DNA from: an uncultured Oxalobacter sp.
GTDB lineage: Bacteria > Pseudomonadota > Gammaproteobacteria > Burkholderiales > Burkholderiaceae_D
Length of the DNA: 22,352 bases
NCBI GenBank assembly: GCA_905202055.1
Contig: CAJKQK010000030.1
Coordinates: 1 to 22,352 of the forward strand
Direction: 5' to 3'
In this document: positions 1-6,681 of the stretch, in pieces
Layout of the letters: every line of letters starts with the position of its first letter
Position numbering within the stretch: the first letter of the stretch is position 1
Program-made: the position numbers and the translations under genes
Notes under the pieces: model-generated
Told to the model about the DNA's origin: nothing
The model's input: only the letters and a program-made list of their open reading frames with translations
Databases searched by the model: none

Positions 1-69
1 TCGACACCGCCACTAGAATCCTGGTGGCGATTCACTATCCGATTCATGTCGGAAGCCGACCCTGTGATC
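1..69 (+). other. Unassigned left edge, possible 3' end of a structured RNA
   Basis: This stretch precedes a strong plus-strand terminator, so it is probably the 3' end of a transcript entering from outside the window. It contains two hairpins: CGCCAC (8-13) with GTGGCG (24-29), and GTCGG (48-52) with CCGAC (56-60). A GACAC followed directly by a hairpin resembles the 3' half of 6S RNA, but the 5' strand needed to test that is outside the window. Frame 1 is open to about 129, yet it reads through the terminator, so coding is unlikely. Confidence 0.2.
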
Positions 70-70
70 A

Positions 71-107
71 AGGAAGAAATCCTGTATGGATTTCTTCCTT
101 TTTTATT
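71..107 (+). terminator. Rho-independent terminator of the gene left of the window
   Basis: A perfect 12-bp inverted repeat (71-82 with 88-99) with a 5-nt loop is followed by a T-rich tail. The orientation fits a plus-strand transcript entering from the left. There is no T-tract on the other strand, so it does not serve rnk. Confidence 0.8.
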
Positions 108-181
108 GTGCCACTGTCTTTTTTGTGGCTAAAATTAATGTTTTGCTTTAATAAAAGCAAATAATGTATTGATTTACAATA

Positions 182-574
182 TTATTCAATATCAGGCTTT
201 TTTACATCAAGAACTTTAAGCAGCAGTTTTTGCCTGCCCGGGACTTGCCAGGGTATCGATTGGCCGACGGACAGTCCCAGCAAGGCACTGCCGACAGGCG
301 CCAGGACGGAAATTTTTGTCGCTCCGTCAGCCTTGTCCGGATAAACCAGGGTGATTTCGAATTGTTCGTTCGAGGTTTCGTCGATAAAACGGGCGGTGGA
401 ATTGACGGTGATGACGTCGTTCGGCAATTCCCCGGGTTCAACGACGTTGGCCCGGTCAAGCTCATCCTGCAATTCATCGATTCCCTGCAGATTGCGATAT
501 TTGTTTGACATGAGCATCTGGGTCAGCCGTTCGTAATCGCTACTGCTCAGGGTAATGGGCGGTCTGTCGTTCAT
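182..574 (-). CDS. rnk: Rnk, nucleoside diphosphate kinase regulator (GreA/GreB family)
   Basis: The product is 130 aa, the normal size for Rnk. Members of this family bind RNA polymerase through the secondary channel and were named for an effect on nucleoside diphosphate kinase levels. The N-terminal part (about 1-45) is a short charged helical segment with the typical DYERL start, much shorter than the GreA coiled coil. Residues about 50-125 form the FKBP-like GreA/GreB C-terminal domain, with the motifs FEITLVYP, APVGSALLGL and IPW. The start is supported by AAGGA 8 nt upstream of the ATG. The gene stands alone. An AT-rich dyad (142-161) lies beyond its stop but has no GC core. The family assignment is confident; a cellular role beyond homology is not shown. 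Confidence 0.9.
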   Translation of the reverse strand: MNDRPPITLSSSDYERLTQMLMSNKYRNLQGIDELQDELDRANVVEPGELPNDVITVNSTARFIDETSNEQFEITLVYPDKADGATKISVLAPVGSALLGLSVGQSIPWQVPGRQKLLLKVLDVKKPDIE

Positions 575-705
575 GGGGTCAATCCTTCCAAATGGTAAAA
601 ACGTTGTGTCAGCTTTTACAAGCTTTTCCGGAAACCGGATTTTCCCCGGCAGCCTTCAATAAGTTATTGGAGGAACTGATTGTTCAGGGAGAATCAGCCT
701 TGTAA

Positions 706-739
706 TGAAAAAGGCCGGATTGTATTTTCCAATCCGGCC
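706..739 (-). terminator. Terminator of the alcohol dehydrogenase gene
   Basis: A 9-bp GC-rich stem, GGCCGGATT (713-721) with AATCCGGCC (731-739), is followed on the minus strand by five T residues (complement of 708-712). It lies about 20 nt past the stop of the alcohol dehydrogenase gene. Confidence 0.85.
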
Positions 740-761
740 GGAAAATCGTGGTTGAGTTTAA

Positions 762-1835
762 TCAGGGAGTGATGGCAATTTTCAGTACTCCATCGCGCTG
801 ATTGGCGAAAAGATCATATGCCGCTTCAATATCGTCCAGCTTGAAGCGGTGTGTGACGAGCGGTTTGAGGTCGACACGGCCGCTTGCGACAACGTTCAGC
901 AGTCGCCGCATGCGTTCCTTTCCACCCGGACAAAGGGTGGTAATGATGGTCTGGTCTGCCAGTCCCGCCGCAATGGTATCGGCGGGAAGCGTCAGCTTGC
1001 CGGAATACACACCGAGACTTGACAGGACACCGCCCGGCTTCAAGACACGCAGGCAGCTTTCGAAAGTCTGCTGGGTTCCCAGCGCCTCGATAGCGACATC
1101 GACTCCTTTGCCATCGGTTATTTTCATGATTTCTTCGATGGGGTCTTTTTCCCGGAAATTGATTGTCACATCAGCCCCCATGCGTTTCGAAATGGCCAGC
1201 CGTTCGTTGATGCCGTCCACGGCGATGATGCGCGTTGCACCACGCAGTTTCGCTCCTGCCGTCGCGCACAGGCCAATCGGGCCCTGTGCGAAAATGACGA
1301 CGGTATCGCCGATTTTGACCTTGCCGTTTTCGGCGCCGGAAAACCCCGTGCTCATGATGTCCGGACACATCAGTACCTGTTCGTCGGTCAGGTCATCGGG
1401 AATCGGTTCCAGGTTGGCGACCGCGTCGGGTACCAGCACGTATTCGGCCTGTGTCCCGTCGATGGTATTGCCAAATTTCCAGCCGCCGATGGCTTTCCAG
1501 CCACCCGTCCCATGACCGCCGCATTGCGATGAATGATTGTCCAGACAGGCGTAACACTGTCCGCAAGGGGTAATGGCGCCGACCACGACCCGCTGCCCTA
1601 CCTGATAACCGGTGACGCCGACGCCAAGTTCGGCTATGACGCCGACAGGTTCATGGCCGACGGTCAAACCCGGCTTGACAGGATATTCGCCCTTGAGAAT
1701 GTGTACGTCCGTACCGCATATCGTCGTCGTCGTGATTTTGACCAGCGCCTGACCCGGGCCGACTTCTGGAACCGGTTTTTCGTCGAGGACGATTTGACCC
1801 GGTTTGACGAAAACCGCCGCTTTCATGGTTCGCAT
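762..1835 (-). CDS. Zinc-dependent alcohol dehydrogenase (MDR superfamily)
   Basis: The product is 357 aa when started at the ATG of MRTMKAAVF, which has AAGGAG 6 nt upstream. A longer in-frame start at 1886 has no better signal and adds a non-conserved tail. It is a medium-chain dehydrogenase that oxidises an alcohol with NAD(P). Catalytic zinc ligands are visible at C40 (ICGTD), H61-E62 (GHE) and probably D159 (CPDIMSTGF). The structural-zinc lobe has four cysteines, C91, C94, C97 and C105. The Rossmann fold has GPIGL near residue 185, and D207 at the end of the second strand favours NAD over NADP. The overall layout resembles secondary alcohol dehydrogenases of the Clostridium/Thermoanaerobacter type. 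The substrate cannot be read from sequence. The gene is single, with its own terminator. Confidence 0.9.
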   Translation of the reverse strand: MRTMKAAVFVKPGQIVLDEKPVPEVGPGQALVKITTTTICGTDVHILKGEYPVKPGLTVGHEPVGVIAELGVGVTGYQVGQRVVVGAITPCGQCYACLDNHSSQCGGHGTGGWKAIGGWKFGNTIDGTQAEYVLVPDAVANLEPIPDDLTDEQVLMCPDIMSTGFSGAENGKVKIGDTVVIFAQGPIGLCATAGAKLRGATRIIAVDGINERLAISKRMGADVTINFREKDPIEEIMKITDGKGVDVAIEALGTQQTFESCLRVLKPGGVLSSLGVYSGKLTLPADTIAAGLADQTIITTLCPGGKERMRRLLNVVASGRVDLKPLVTHRFKLDDIEAAYDLFANQRDGVLKIAITP

Positions 1836-2002
1836 GGAAAACTCCTTCCGTATAGGTGTTCTTTCGGGCAGGGCGAAGATATTCATGTTCGTCCCGCAGG
1901 CAAGGCATTACTTGAAATGGCCGGGCGACGGTTATCGTAAAATTCCGGTGGCCAAGCCTTTGGAGACAACCCGTCAACCGATATTCCTCTATTGACTTAA
2001 GA

Positions 2003-2036
2003 TTAACCGGTGAGGGCTTTACTGTCCAGATGAAAA
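2003..2036 (-). repeat. Copy A of a 34-nt element beyond the first hemerythrin-fusion gene
   Basis: Positions 2003-2036 align without gaps to 3711-3744, with 27 of 34 bases identical by hand count. The identity is concentrated in an 8-nt block (TTAACCGG) and a 14-nt block (TGTCCAGATGAAAA). Each copy lies just past the stop codon of one of the two paralogous genes, so it was probably duplicated with them. Confidence 0.6.
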
Positions 2037-2040
2037 ACAA

Positions 2041-3291
2041 TTAAATATAAAATTCCGAAACAGTTGAAAAGAATTTCCTGTCCTCTTTTTGCATGTGTTC
2101 AATGACGACGTCATTGGCGAGAAAGCTGAAGATTTCGGCAAAATCCAGCTTGTTTTCTTCAAAAAGCCCGGCCAGATGAACCGCCTTATGGACGAGTTGC
2201 CGGTGAATGACGGCATGTTCACCCCTTTGCGGATATCCGATAGACGCCATGATTTTTTCCTCATTATCGAAATGCATTTGAATGTGCACCAGCAATTGAT
2301 GGATCAACGGGGAAATCTGTTTTTTCGGCTTATTGTCGTAGATGGCATGCAAGAGCTGGTTGGAATAGAAAAACAGCTGGCGGTGTTCTTCGTCAATGGT
2401 CTGGTTTCCACATTCATATTCCCGCTTCCAGACGAGTTTCATAAAGTGGCGCGCTTTCAGTTCAACCCGTTTTTTTCCGCTTGTCTTGGCCGCGAAAACG
2501 GCAGCGTCGACACGATTAATGAAGTCTTCAAGGGTTTCTCCCTGGCGGTATGTCGCCACGCCAATGCTGGCCGTTATTTGCCCAACCCGGCTGAACTGTT
2601 TGTGCTCGATGGCACTTCCGATCCTTTTGGCAATCTGTTTGCCTGTCGTGAGATTGGTATCTGGCAAAAGCAAAATGAATTCCCTTTCGCTCCATTTCCC
2701 GAACAAATCGGATGAGCGAAGGTGTTTCAGGATCAGCTCGCAAAATTCCGCCCGGACAACGTCGCTCGAAAACTGTCCCCATTCTTCATTTATTTTTGCA
2801 AAATTATCGATGTTCATCAAAACGACAGTCGTGTCGCCGCTGCTTTCATCAAGTTCGAAAATTTCTTTTTGCAGGTTTGCCAGCATGGCTGGGGAATTCC
2901 ATATCCCGGTTCCGGTGTCCGGAATACCTTTGTCTTTCATGGATAAGTATTTTTGTCCGTTTTCCAGATGCACAGGGCTGTCGACCGGGATGGCTATCAT
3001 TCCGATTCCCGTGATGTCGTCATCAGTTTTCACAGGAAAATAAATGGTCAGGCAGGTCGTGATCGTATCGTCAATACAGATTTTTTCAATGCAAACAGCC
3101 CGTTTTCCTGTATTTTGCACAGTGTTTTCCTGTTCGGGATCAAACGGTTTTTCGATTCCGGTATTGGCATAAACTGTCTTTCCGAATCGGTTACGTATGA
3201 TGACGACTGTTTTGGTGTCATGCAAACCTATCGCGGTTAGCAAGGCTGATTCAATGACGGCATTGCCGATTCGTTGTGTCTGATTGTTCAT
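2041..3291 (-). CDS. PAS-like / degenerate GGDEF / bacteriohemerythrin protein (paralogue 1)
   Basis: The product is 416 aa from MNNQ, a start chosen because it aligns with the MSDQ start of the paralogue at 3749-5110. An in-frame start at 3378 would add 29 residues. Residues about 20-105 look like a PAS sensor. Residues about 150-280 are GGDEF-like, but the signature is SEREF (201-205), so cyclase activity is unlikely. The inhibitory-site motif RSSD (192-195) sits exactly five residues before it, as in c-di-GMP-binding domains. The C-terminal hemerythrin has all seven di-iron ligands, H303, H340, E344, H359, H363, H399 and D404, with near-canonical spacing. It is cytoplasmic, with no transmembrane segment. 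It probably couples oxygen or redox state to c-di-GMP signalling, which is inference. The upstream ribosome binding site is weak. Confidence 0.88.
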   Translation of the reverse strand: MNNQTQRIGNAVIESALLTAIGLHDTKTVVIIRNRFGKTVYANTGIEKPFDPEQENTVQNTGKRAVCIEKICIDDTITTCLTIYFPVKTDDDITGIGMIAIPVDSPVHLENGQKYLSMKDKGIPDTGTGIWNSPAMLANLQKEIFELDESSGDTTVVLMNIDNFAKINEEWGQFSSDVVRAEFCELILKHLRSSDLFGKWSEREFILLLPDTNLTTGKQIAKRIGSAIEHKQFSRVGQITASIGVATYRQGETLEDFINRVDAAVFAAKTSGKKRVELKARHFMKLVWKREYECGNQTIDEEHRQLFFYSNQLLHAIYDNKPKKQISPLIHQLLVHIQMHFDNEEKIMASIGYPQRGEHAVIHRQLVHKAVHLAGLFEENKLDFAEIFSFLANDVVIEHMQKEDRKFFSTVSEFYI

Positions 3292-3485
3292 ATGCAGACC
3301 ATTTGAAAAAATGTGTGTGATTTGACGGTCCCGGCGATACTGGAAATCAGGAAATACAGGCACGTTTGCACAGTGCAATGTTCATTGCGTGAGTCACTGC
3401 CATTTTTCATCATCTTTGCTGGTATCCGAAAAAATGAAAAACGGCCAAATGGCTCATTCCTCTTGCCCTGACGGCACATGGGTTT

Positions 3486-3497
3486 TCAGGTACCTGA
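3486..3497. promoter_or_regulatory. 12-bp perfect palindrome, possible operator
   Basis: TCAGGTACCTGA is self-complementary over 12 bp in non-coding DNA about 195 nt upstream of the start of paralogue 1. It has no loop, so it is more likely a protein-binding site than an RNA hairpin. The binding protein is unknown and chance cannot be excluded. Confidence 0.25.
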
Positions 3498-3710
3498 CAA
3501 ATATTTACGTGTAGTGAAAGTTTCCATTTCGATGCGGCATCGGAAATCACCGGTTTTCATGACAGGACAAAAGGAATGATTTTTCATCCAGTCCGGACAG
3601 GGCATTGATTAAATCGTTTGCTGGCAATGGGTTAATTAACGGGAGTTGATGTTTCTGTATGTATATTTTTATGCGGCTAACAATTACACATAATCCTTAT
3701 AACCCCTAGG

Positions 3711-3744
3711 TTAACCGGAGAAAGGCTATCTGTCCAGATGAAAA
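3711..3744 (-). repeat. Copy B of the 34-nt element beyond the second hemerythrin-fusion gene
   Basis: This is the partner of 2003-2036. It begins 4 nt past the stop codon of paralogue 2 on the minus strand. The two conserved blocks are separated by 12 variable bases in both copies. Confidence 0.6.
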
Positions 3745-3748
3745 TCGG

Positions 3749-5110
3749 TCAATGCTGTGCTTGCGGAAGAAACGGAAAGTATTTCTTGTCGGTTTTTATC
3801 ATGTGTTCGATGACGATGTCGTTTGCCAGAAAACTGAAGATTTCGCCGAAATCAAGTTTGTTTTCTTCAAAACGAACCGAGAGCCGTACGGCTTTGGCGA
3901 TGAGTTGCCGGTGAATCATGGCGTGTTCTGCCGTTTCCCGGTAACCCATTTTTTCGAGAATGCTTTCCTCTTCGTCAAAATGCTGCTGGATATGTGCAAG
4001 CAGTTTGTTGATCAGGGGCGTGATCTGTTTTTTGGGTTTGTTCTCCAGCATGGCGGCCAGCAAATGGTTGGCATCGGATACCATAAGACGATGCTGGTAA
4101 TCGATAATCGTGTTGCCGCATTCGTATTCGCGTTTCCAGACCAGCCGCAGGAAGTTGCTGGCTTTCAGGTCGGGCAGACCCAGCTCGTTCATTCCTGCCC
4201 TGTCGACCTCGACGCGGTTTTTTCCGTTCGTTTTGGCGACGAAAACGGCGGCTTCGGCACGGCTGACACAATCCTCTACGCTTTCTCCCCTCTCATGAAG
4301 GGCAACACCGAAACAGGCTGTCAGGGACGACACGTTCCTGAACTGGTAATTTTCGATGGCGTGACGGATACGTTCGGCGATCTGCCCTGCCGCCACGACA
4401 TTCGTATCGGGAAGTGCAAGGATGAATTCAGTGGCTTCCCATCTTCCGAACAGGTCGGATGAACGCAAATGGTTTTTGACCAGCTCGCAGAATTCGACCA
4501 GAACGATGTCACCGGCCATTCTTCCCGATTCTTCATTGATCCTGGCAAGGTTATCGATATTGATCAGGACGATGGATAACGGTTTGCCATGTTTGTCTGA
4601 CTGGATGATTTCATGTTCGATGGCACCGGCCGTTGCCTGATGGGTCGGTATTTCAGTTACGGGATCGATGTCGGCATTATGGTTTTGCGTGTCTGCTTTT
4701 CCATTGGCTGTATGGGCCATACCGGTTTTCGCCGGAATGCCGACAAGGCCTGTCCCGATAACTTCTCCAACCGCATTTTTAAGCGGAAAATAAACTGTTG
4801 AATAAGATGCTTCAGCGTTTTGAAACATCAGTTTTTCATTAAAAACGACCGGTTTCCCGTCTGATCGTACTGATTTTTCCCGTTCGCTGAAGTGTCGGTG
4901 AAGGAAGGCAGGTAATGTCGAACCGCTTGCGGAGCCTGTCGGTTTTTCAGGTTCCGGATTGATGAGTCTGGCAAACTCATTGTTGATATACAGGATGGTA
5001 TGGCTGGTATCGCGCACAAGCGCTATCGTACCGCTTTCCTGCCAATATGATTCCATTTGCCTGACTGCATTCACAAGGGCTGTTTGTACTTCCTGTTTCT
5101 GGTCACTCAT
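3749..5110 (-). CDS. PAS-like / degenerate GGDEF / bacteriohemerythrin protein (paralogue 2)
   Basis: The product is 453 aa from MSDQ. The frame is open further upstream to 5371, but that part overlaps the esterase gene in another frame and has no domain. Residues about 25-130 resemble a PAS sensor. Residues about 165-305 are GGDEF-like with EATEF (225-229) instead of the active signature, preceded at the correct distance by the I-site RSSD (216-219). The hemerythrin domain has H340, H377, E381, H396, H400, H436 and D441, the full seven-ligand set with the same spacing as paralogue 1. Shared runs such as LVWKREYECGN and FEENKLDF show recent or strongly constrained duplication. The start lies 49 nt after the esterase stop, so the two may be cotranscribed. 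Function as a redox-responsive c-di-GMP receptor is inference. Confidence 0.88.
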   Translation of the reverse strand: MSDQKQEVQTALVNAVRQMESYWQESGTIALVRDTSHTILYINNEFARLINPEPEKPTGSASGSTLPAFLHRHFSEREKSVRSDGKPVVFNEKLMFQNAEASYSTVYFPLKNAVGEVIGTGLVGIPAKTGMAHTANGKADTQNHNADIDPVTEIPTHQATAGAIEHEIIQSDKHGKPLSIVLINIDNLARINEESGRMAGDIVLVEFCELVKNHLRSSDLFGRWEATEFILALPDTNVVAAGQIAERIRHAIENYQFRNVSSLTACFGVALHERGESVEDCVSRAEAAVFVAKTNGKNRVEVDRAGMNELGLPDLKASNFLRLVWKREYECGNTIIDYQHRLMVSDANHLLAAMLENKPKKQITPLINKLLAHIQQHFDEEESILEKMGYRETAEHAMIHRQLIAKAVRLSVRFEENKLDFGEIFSFLANDIVIEHMIKTDKKYFPFLPQAQH

Positions 5111-5159
5111 GGCGTTGGTATGTAATTGGCGGTCAAATATGGACAATGATGGGATTCGG

Positions 5160-6002
5160 CTACATCTTGTTGACAGACGAATGACAAAGAGAGGATATCC
5201 GTTCCAGCATGTCGGAAAAATCGCGTTTGTGCCAGCTTCCGATTGAATGGCCGGCGCCATGATAGATAATGGCTGTCGCCTGGCCACCGGCTGATTTCCA
5301 TGCGTCGGCCATGTTTTGGGCCGTATCGGCAGGCAATCGCGGATCGGCTTCGCCCTGGAAGAAGAGCGCATCGGGCAATGCGGTTTTTTCGCCGCGCTTC
5401 AGTATTGACAGGGGACTGGATTCTTCCATCGTTTTTTCATCGCCGAAATAGGCGCGATGACACAGCAAAATGGCCATGTTGCCGGATTTTTCCGCCATCC
5501 TGTAGCGGCCCAGAGGATCGAGAACGCCCGAACAGGTAATGACAAACGCCATTTTTGCGTCAGGCGGCGTGCCGGACGTTTCCAGTTCAAGGACGTTGTA
5601 TCCCGGATCGTCAAAACGCATGGCGGAAAGAGCCACCAACTGGCCACTTGAAATGCCCAGTCCCCCTATCCTGTCAGGATCGATGTTGTACCGGCCACTG
5701 TGGAGTTTGATCCAGCGTGTCGCATAGTTGACGTCGGCAACTGAAGCGGGATAAGGGAATGCAGGCGCCAGACGGGTATCGATTGCCATGACGACAATGC
5801 CTTTTTCTGCCACCAGTTCAGCAAATCCGGCCGTGGCAAAACGGTCCCCGGAAACCCATGCTCCCCCGTGAACACAGACAAGGGCTGGAAACGGCCCTTC
5901 TCCCCCTGGACGGTAAATCAATGCACGGGCTGACTGCCCATCCGTTTCAAGGTAAGTGACTTCGGTGACGGTAATGGTATCGAGAGCTTTGGAATCAGGC
6001 AT
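5160..6002 (-). CDS. Alpha/beta hydrolase, HGG-type esterase/lipase (HSL-like)
   Basis: The product is 280 aa with no signal peptide. It carries the oxyanion-hole motif HGGAW (45-49), the nucleophile elbow GISSG with S118, an acidic residue in EADPRLP (D220) and a histidine in GAGHSIG (H252). Together these form a complete Ser-Asp-His triad in the order expected for the hormone-sensitive-lipase and BD-FAE-like esterases. Such enzymes hydrolyse short acyl or carbamoyl esters; the substrate here is unknown. The gene ends 49 nt before the hemerythrin/GGDEF paralogue on the same strand, which allows an operon, but a functional link is not evident. The ribosome binding site before the ATG is poor. 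The start was chosen because the core fold begins soon after it. Confidence 0.85.
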   Translation of the reverse strand: MPDSKALDTITVTEVTYLETDGQSARALIYRPGGEGPFPALVCVHGGAWVSGDRFATAGFAELVAEKGIVVMAIDTRLAPAFPYPASVADVNYATRWIKLHSGRYNIDPDRIGGLGISSGQLVALSAMRFDDPGYNVLELETSGTPPDAKMAFVITCSGVLDPLGRYRMAEKSGNMAILLCHRAYFGDEKTMEESSPLSILKRGEKTALPDALFFQGEADPRLPADTAQNMADAWKSAGGQATAIIYHGAGHSIGSWHKRDFSDMLERISSLCHSSVNKM

Positions 6003-6105
6003 TAATGTGAGATATCCCGGCGGTTGCTGGATCGGTTAAAGTTCTTTTTCTATTATATCGGATGAATGGTTTTTTGTTGCCACAACGTAATTTGCATTAA
6101 TTCTG

Positions 6106-6134
6106 TTCAGCTTTTACAGCCTATCTGTTACAAT
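6106..6134 (+). promoter_or_regulatory. Possible tRNA-Leu promoter
   Basis: TACAAT (6129-6134) is a good -10 hexamer placed about 10 nt before the mature tRNA 5' end. The best -35 at 17-nt spacing is TTCAGC, a weak match. The position supports the call more than the sequence does. Confidence 0.4.
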
Positions 6135-6144
6135 TCCTGTCCTT

Positions 6145-6231
6145 GCCCGGGTGGTGAAATTGGTAGACACAAGAGACTTAAAATCTCTCGCCAGAAATGG
6201 TGTACCGGTTCGATTCCGGTCCCGGGCACCA
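6145..6231 (+). tRNA. tRNA-Leu (anticodon UAA)
   Basis: This is an 87-nt class II tRNA. The acceptor arm GCCCGGG (6145-6151) pairs with CCCGGGC (6221-6227), followed by discriminator A and an encoded CCA (6229-6231). The anticodon stem AGAGA/TCTCT encloses the loop CTTAAAA, with anticodon TAA at 6179-6181. A long variable arm and the T loop TTCGATT are present. It reads UUA, and UUG by wobble. Confidence 0.96.
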
Positions 6232-6260
6232 GTTTGGCGGATCCTGCATGAATTCGTATT

Positions 6261-6290
6261 AAGGGCCCTGTTCTGACAGGGCCTTTTTTT
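6261..6290 (+). terminator. Terminator of the tRNA-Leu transcript
   Basis: The stem GGCCCTGT (6264-6271) with ACAGGGCC (6276-6283) has the tetraloop TCTG and is followed by seven T residues. It lies 30 nt past the tRNA CCA end. Confidence 0.92.
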
Positions 6291-6681
6291 GTTTTCTCTC
6301 CGAACCTGCTTTTTCTCGCGCCAGTACAAAAAAATTCCCGGTTTCAAAAAATGGCTGGATGCCGCATGATACGGTTCATCCAGCTTTATCATATTGTATT
6401 AATTCCTGTCCGGTTCGCTTGCCCGGTAAATATATTGTTTTATAAACTACTGGTTTGGTTGTCAAATATCCGAAAATCATGCTTGTCTGTTATGAAGATG
6501 GATTTCATTATTCACAAGCTTCAGACAGGTGAAATAACGTTTGCCAAAATGGAATGCGTGTATTTTTGGCGATCACGATCATGACATCGCGGGTTATGCC
6601 TGTGTATCCATTGTGTTTAAACGTTTTGTTGATGAGGTGGTCAAACATTACGTGTAACACTTCACTTGAAAAATCGAGACA
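6291..6681. other. Hairpin-rich intergenic region, possible small RNA
   Basis: No supported protein gene lies in these 391 nt. A stem GCTGGATG-CCG (6354-6364) pairs with CGG (6372-6374) and CATCCAGC (6377-6384), with a 2-nt bulge. On the minus strand it is followed by a run of six T, so it looks like a terminator for a leftward transcript that has no visible gene. A second structure pairs 6482-6488 with 6523-6529 and 6494-6497 with 6519-6522. The palindromes GTTTAAAC and AAACGTTT near 6614-6626 may be operators for the following regulator gene. A non-coding RNA is possible but unproven. Confidence 0.3.
6346..6384 (-). terminator. Orphan minus-strand terminator
   Basis: An 11-bp stem with a 2-nt bulge and a 7-nt loop (6354-6384) is followed on the minus strand by CATTTTTTG. 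No annotated minus-strand gene lies between it and the plus-strand regulator gene at 6682. On the plus strand the tail is only TTTATC, a weaker terminator. Confidence 0.45.

Larger units (their letters stand above)
3292..3748. other. Intergenic region between the two hemerythrin-fusion genes
   Basis: No convincing gene is seen in these 457 nt. The 63-codon minus-strand frame (3288-3479) has no start signal or domain. The region holds a perfect 12-bp palindrome TCAGGTACCTGA (3486-3497) and a dyad CGATG-CGG-CATCG (3530-3542) whose arms extend outward with one gap. It also holds copy B of the 34-nt element (3711-3744). No clear terminator follows the gene at 3749, so transcription may read through into paralogue 1. 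Confidence 0.5.

Noticed and set aside
142..161. AT-rich dyad TTTGCTTT/AAAGCAAA beyond rnk
   Set aside because: There is no GC core and only a loose T-tract, so it was not called as a terminator, although it could slow transcription from rnk.
5111..5371. N-terminal extension of hemerythrin paralogue 2
   Set aside because: It overlaps the esterase coding sequence in another frame and does not align with paralogue 1, which begins like MSDQ.
6351..6584. 77-codon plus-strand frame between tRNA-Leu and the S24 gene
   Set aside because: It has no ribosome binding site, it begins inside a terminator-like hairpin and its composition is not protein-like.
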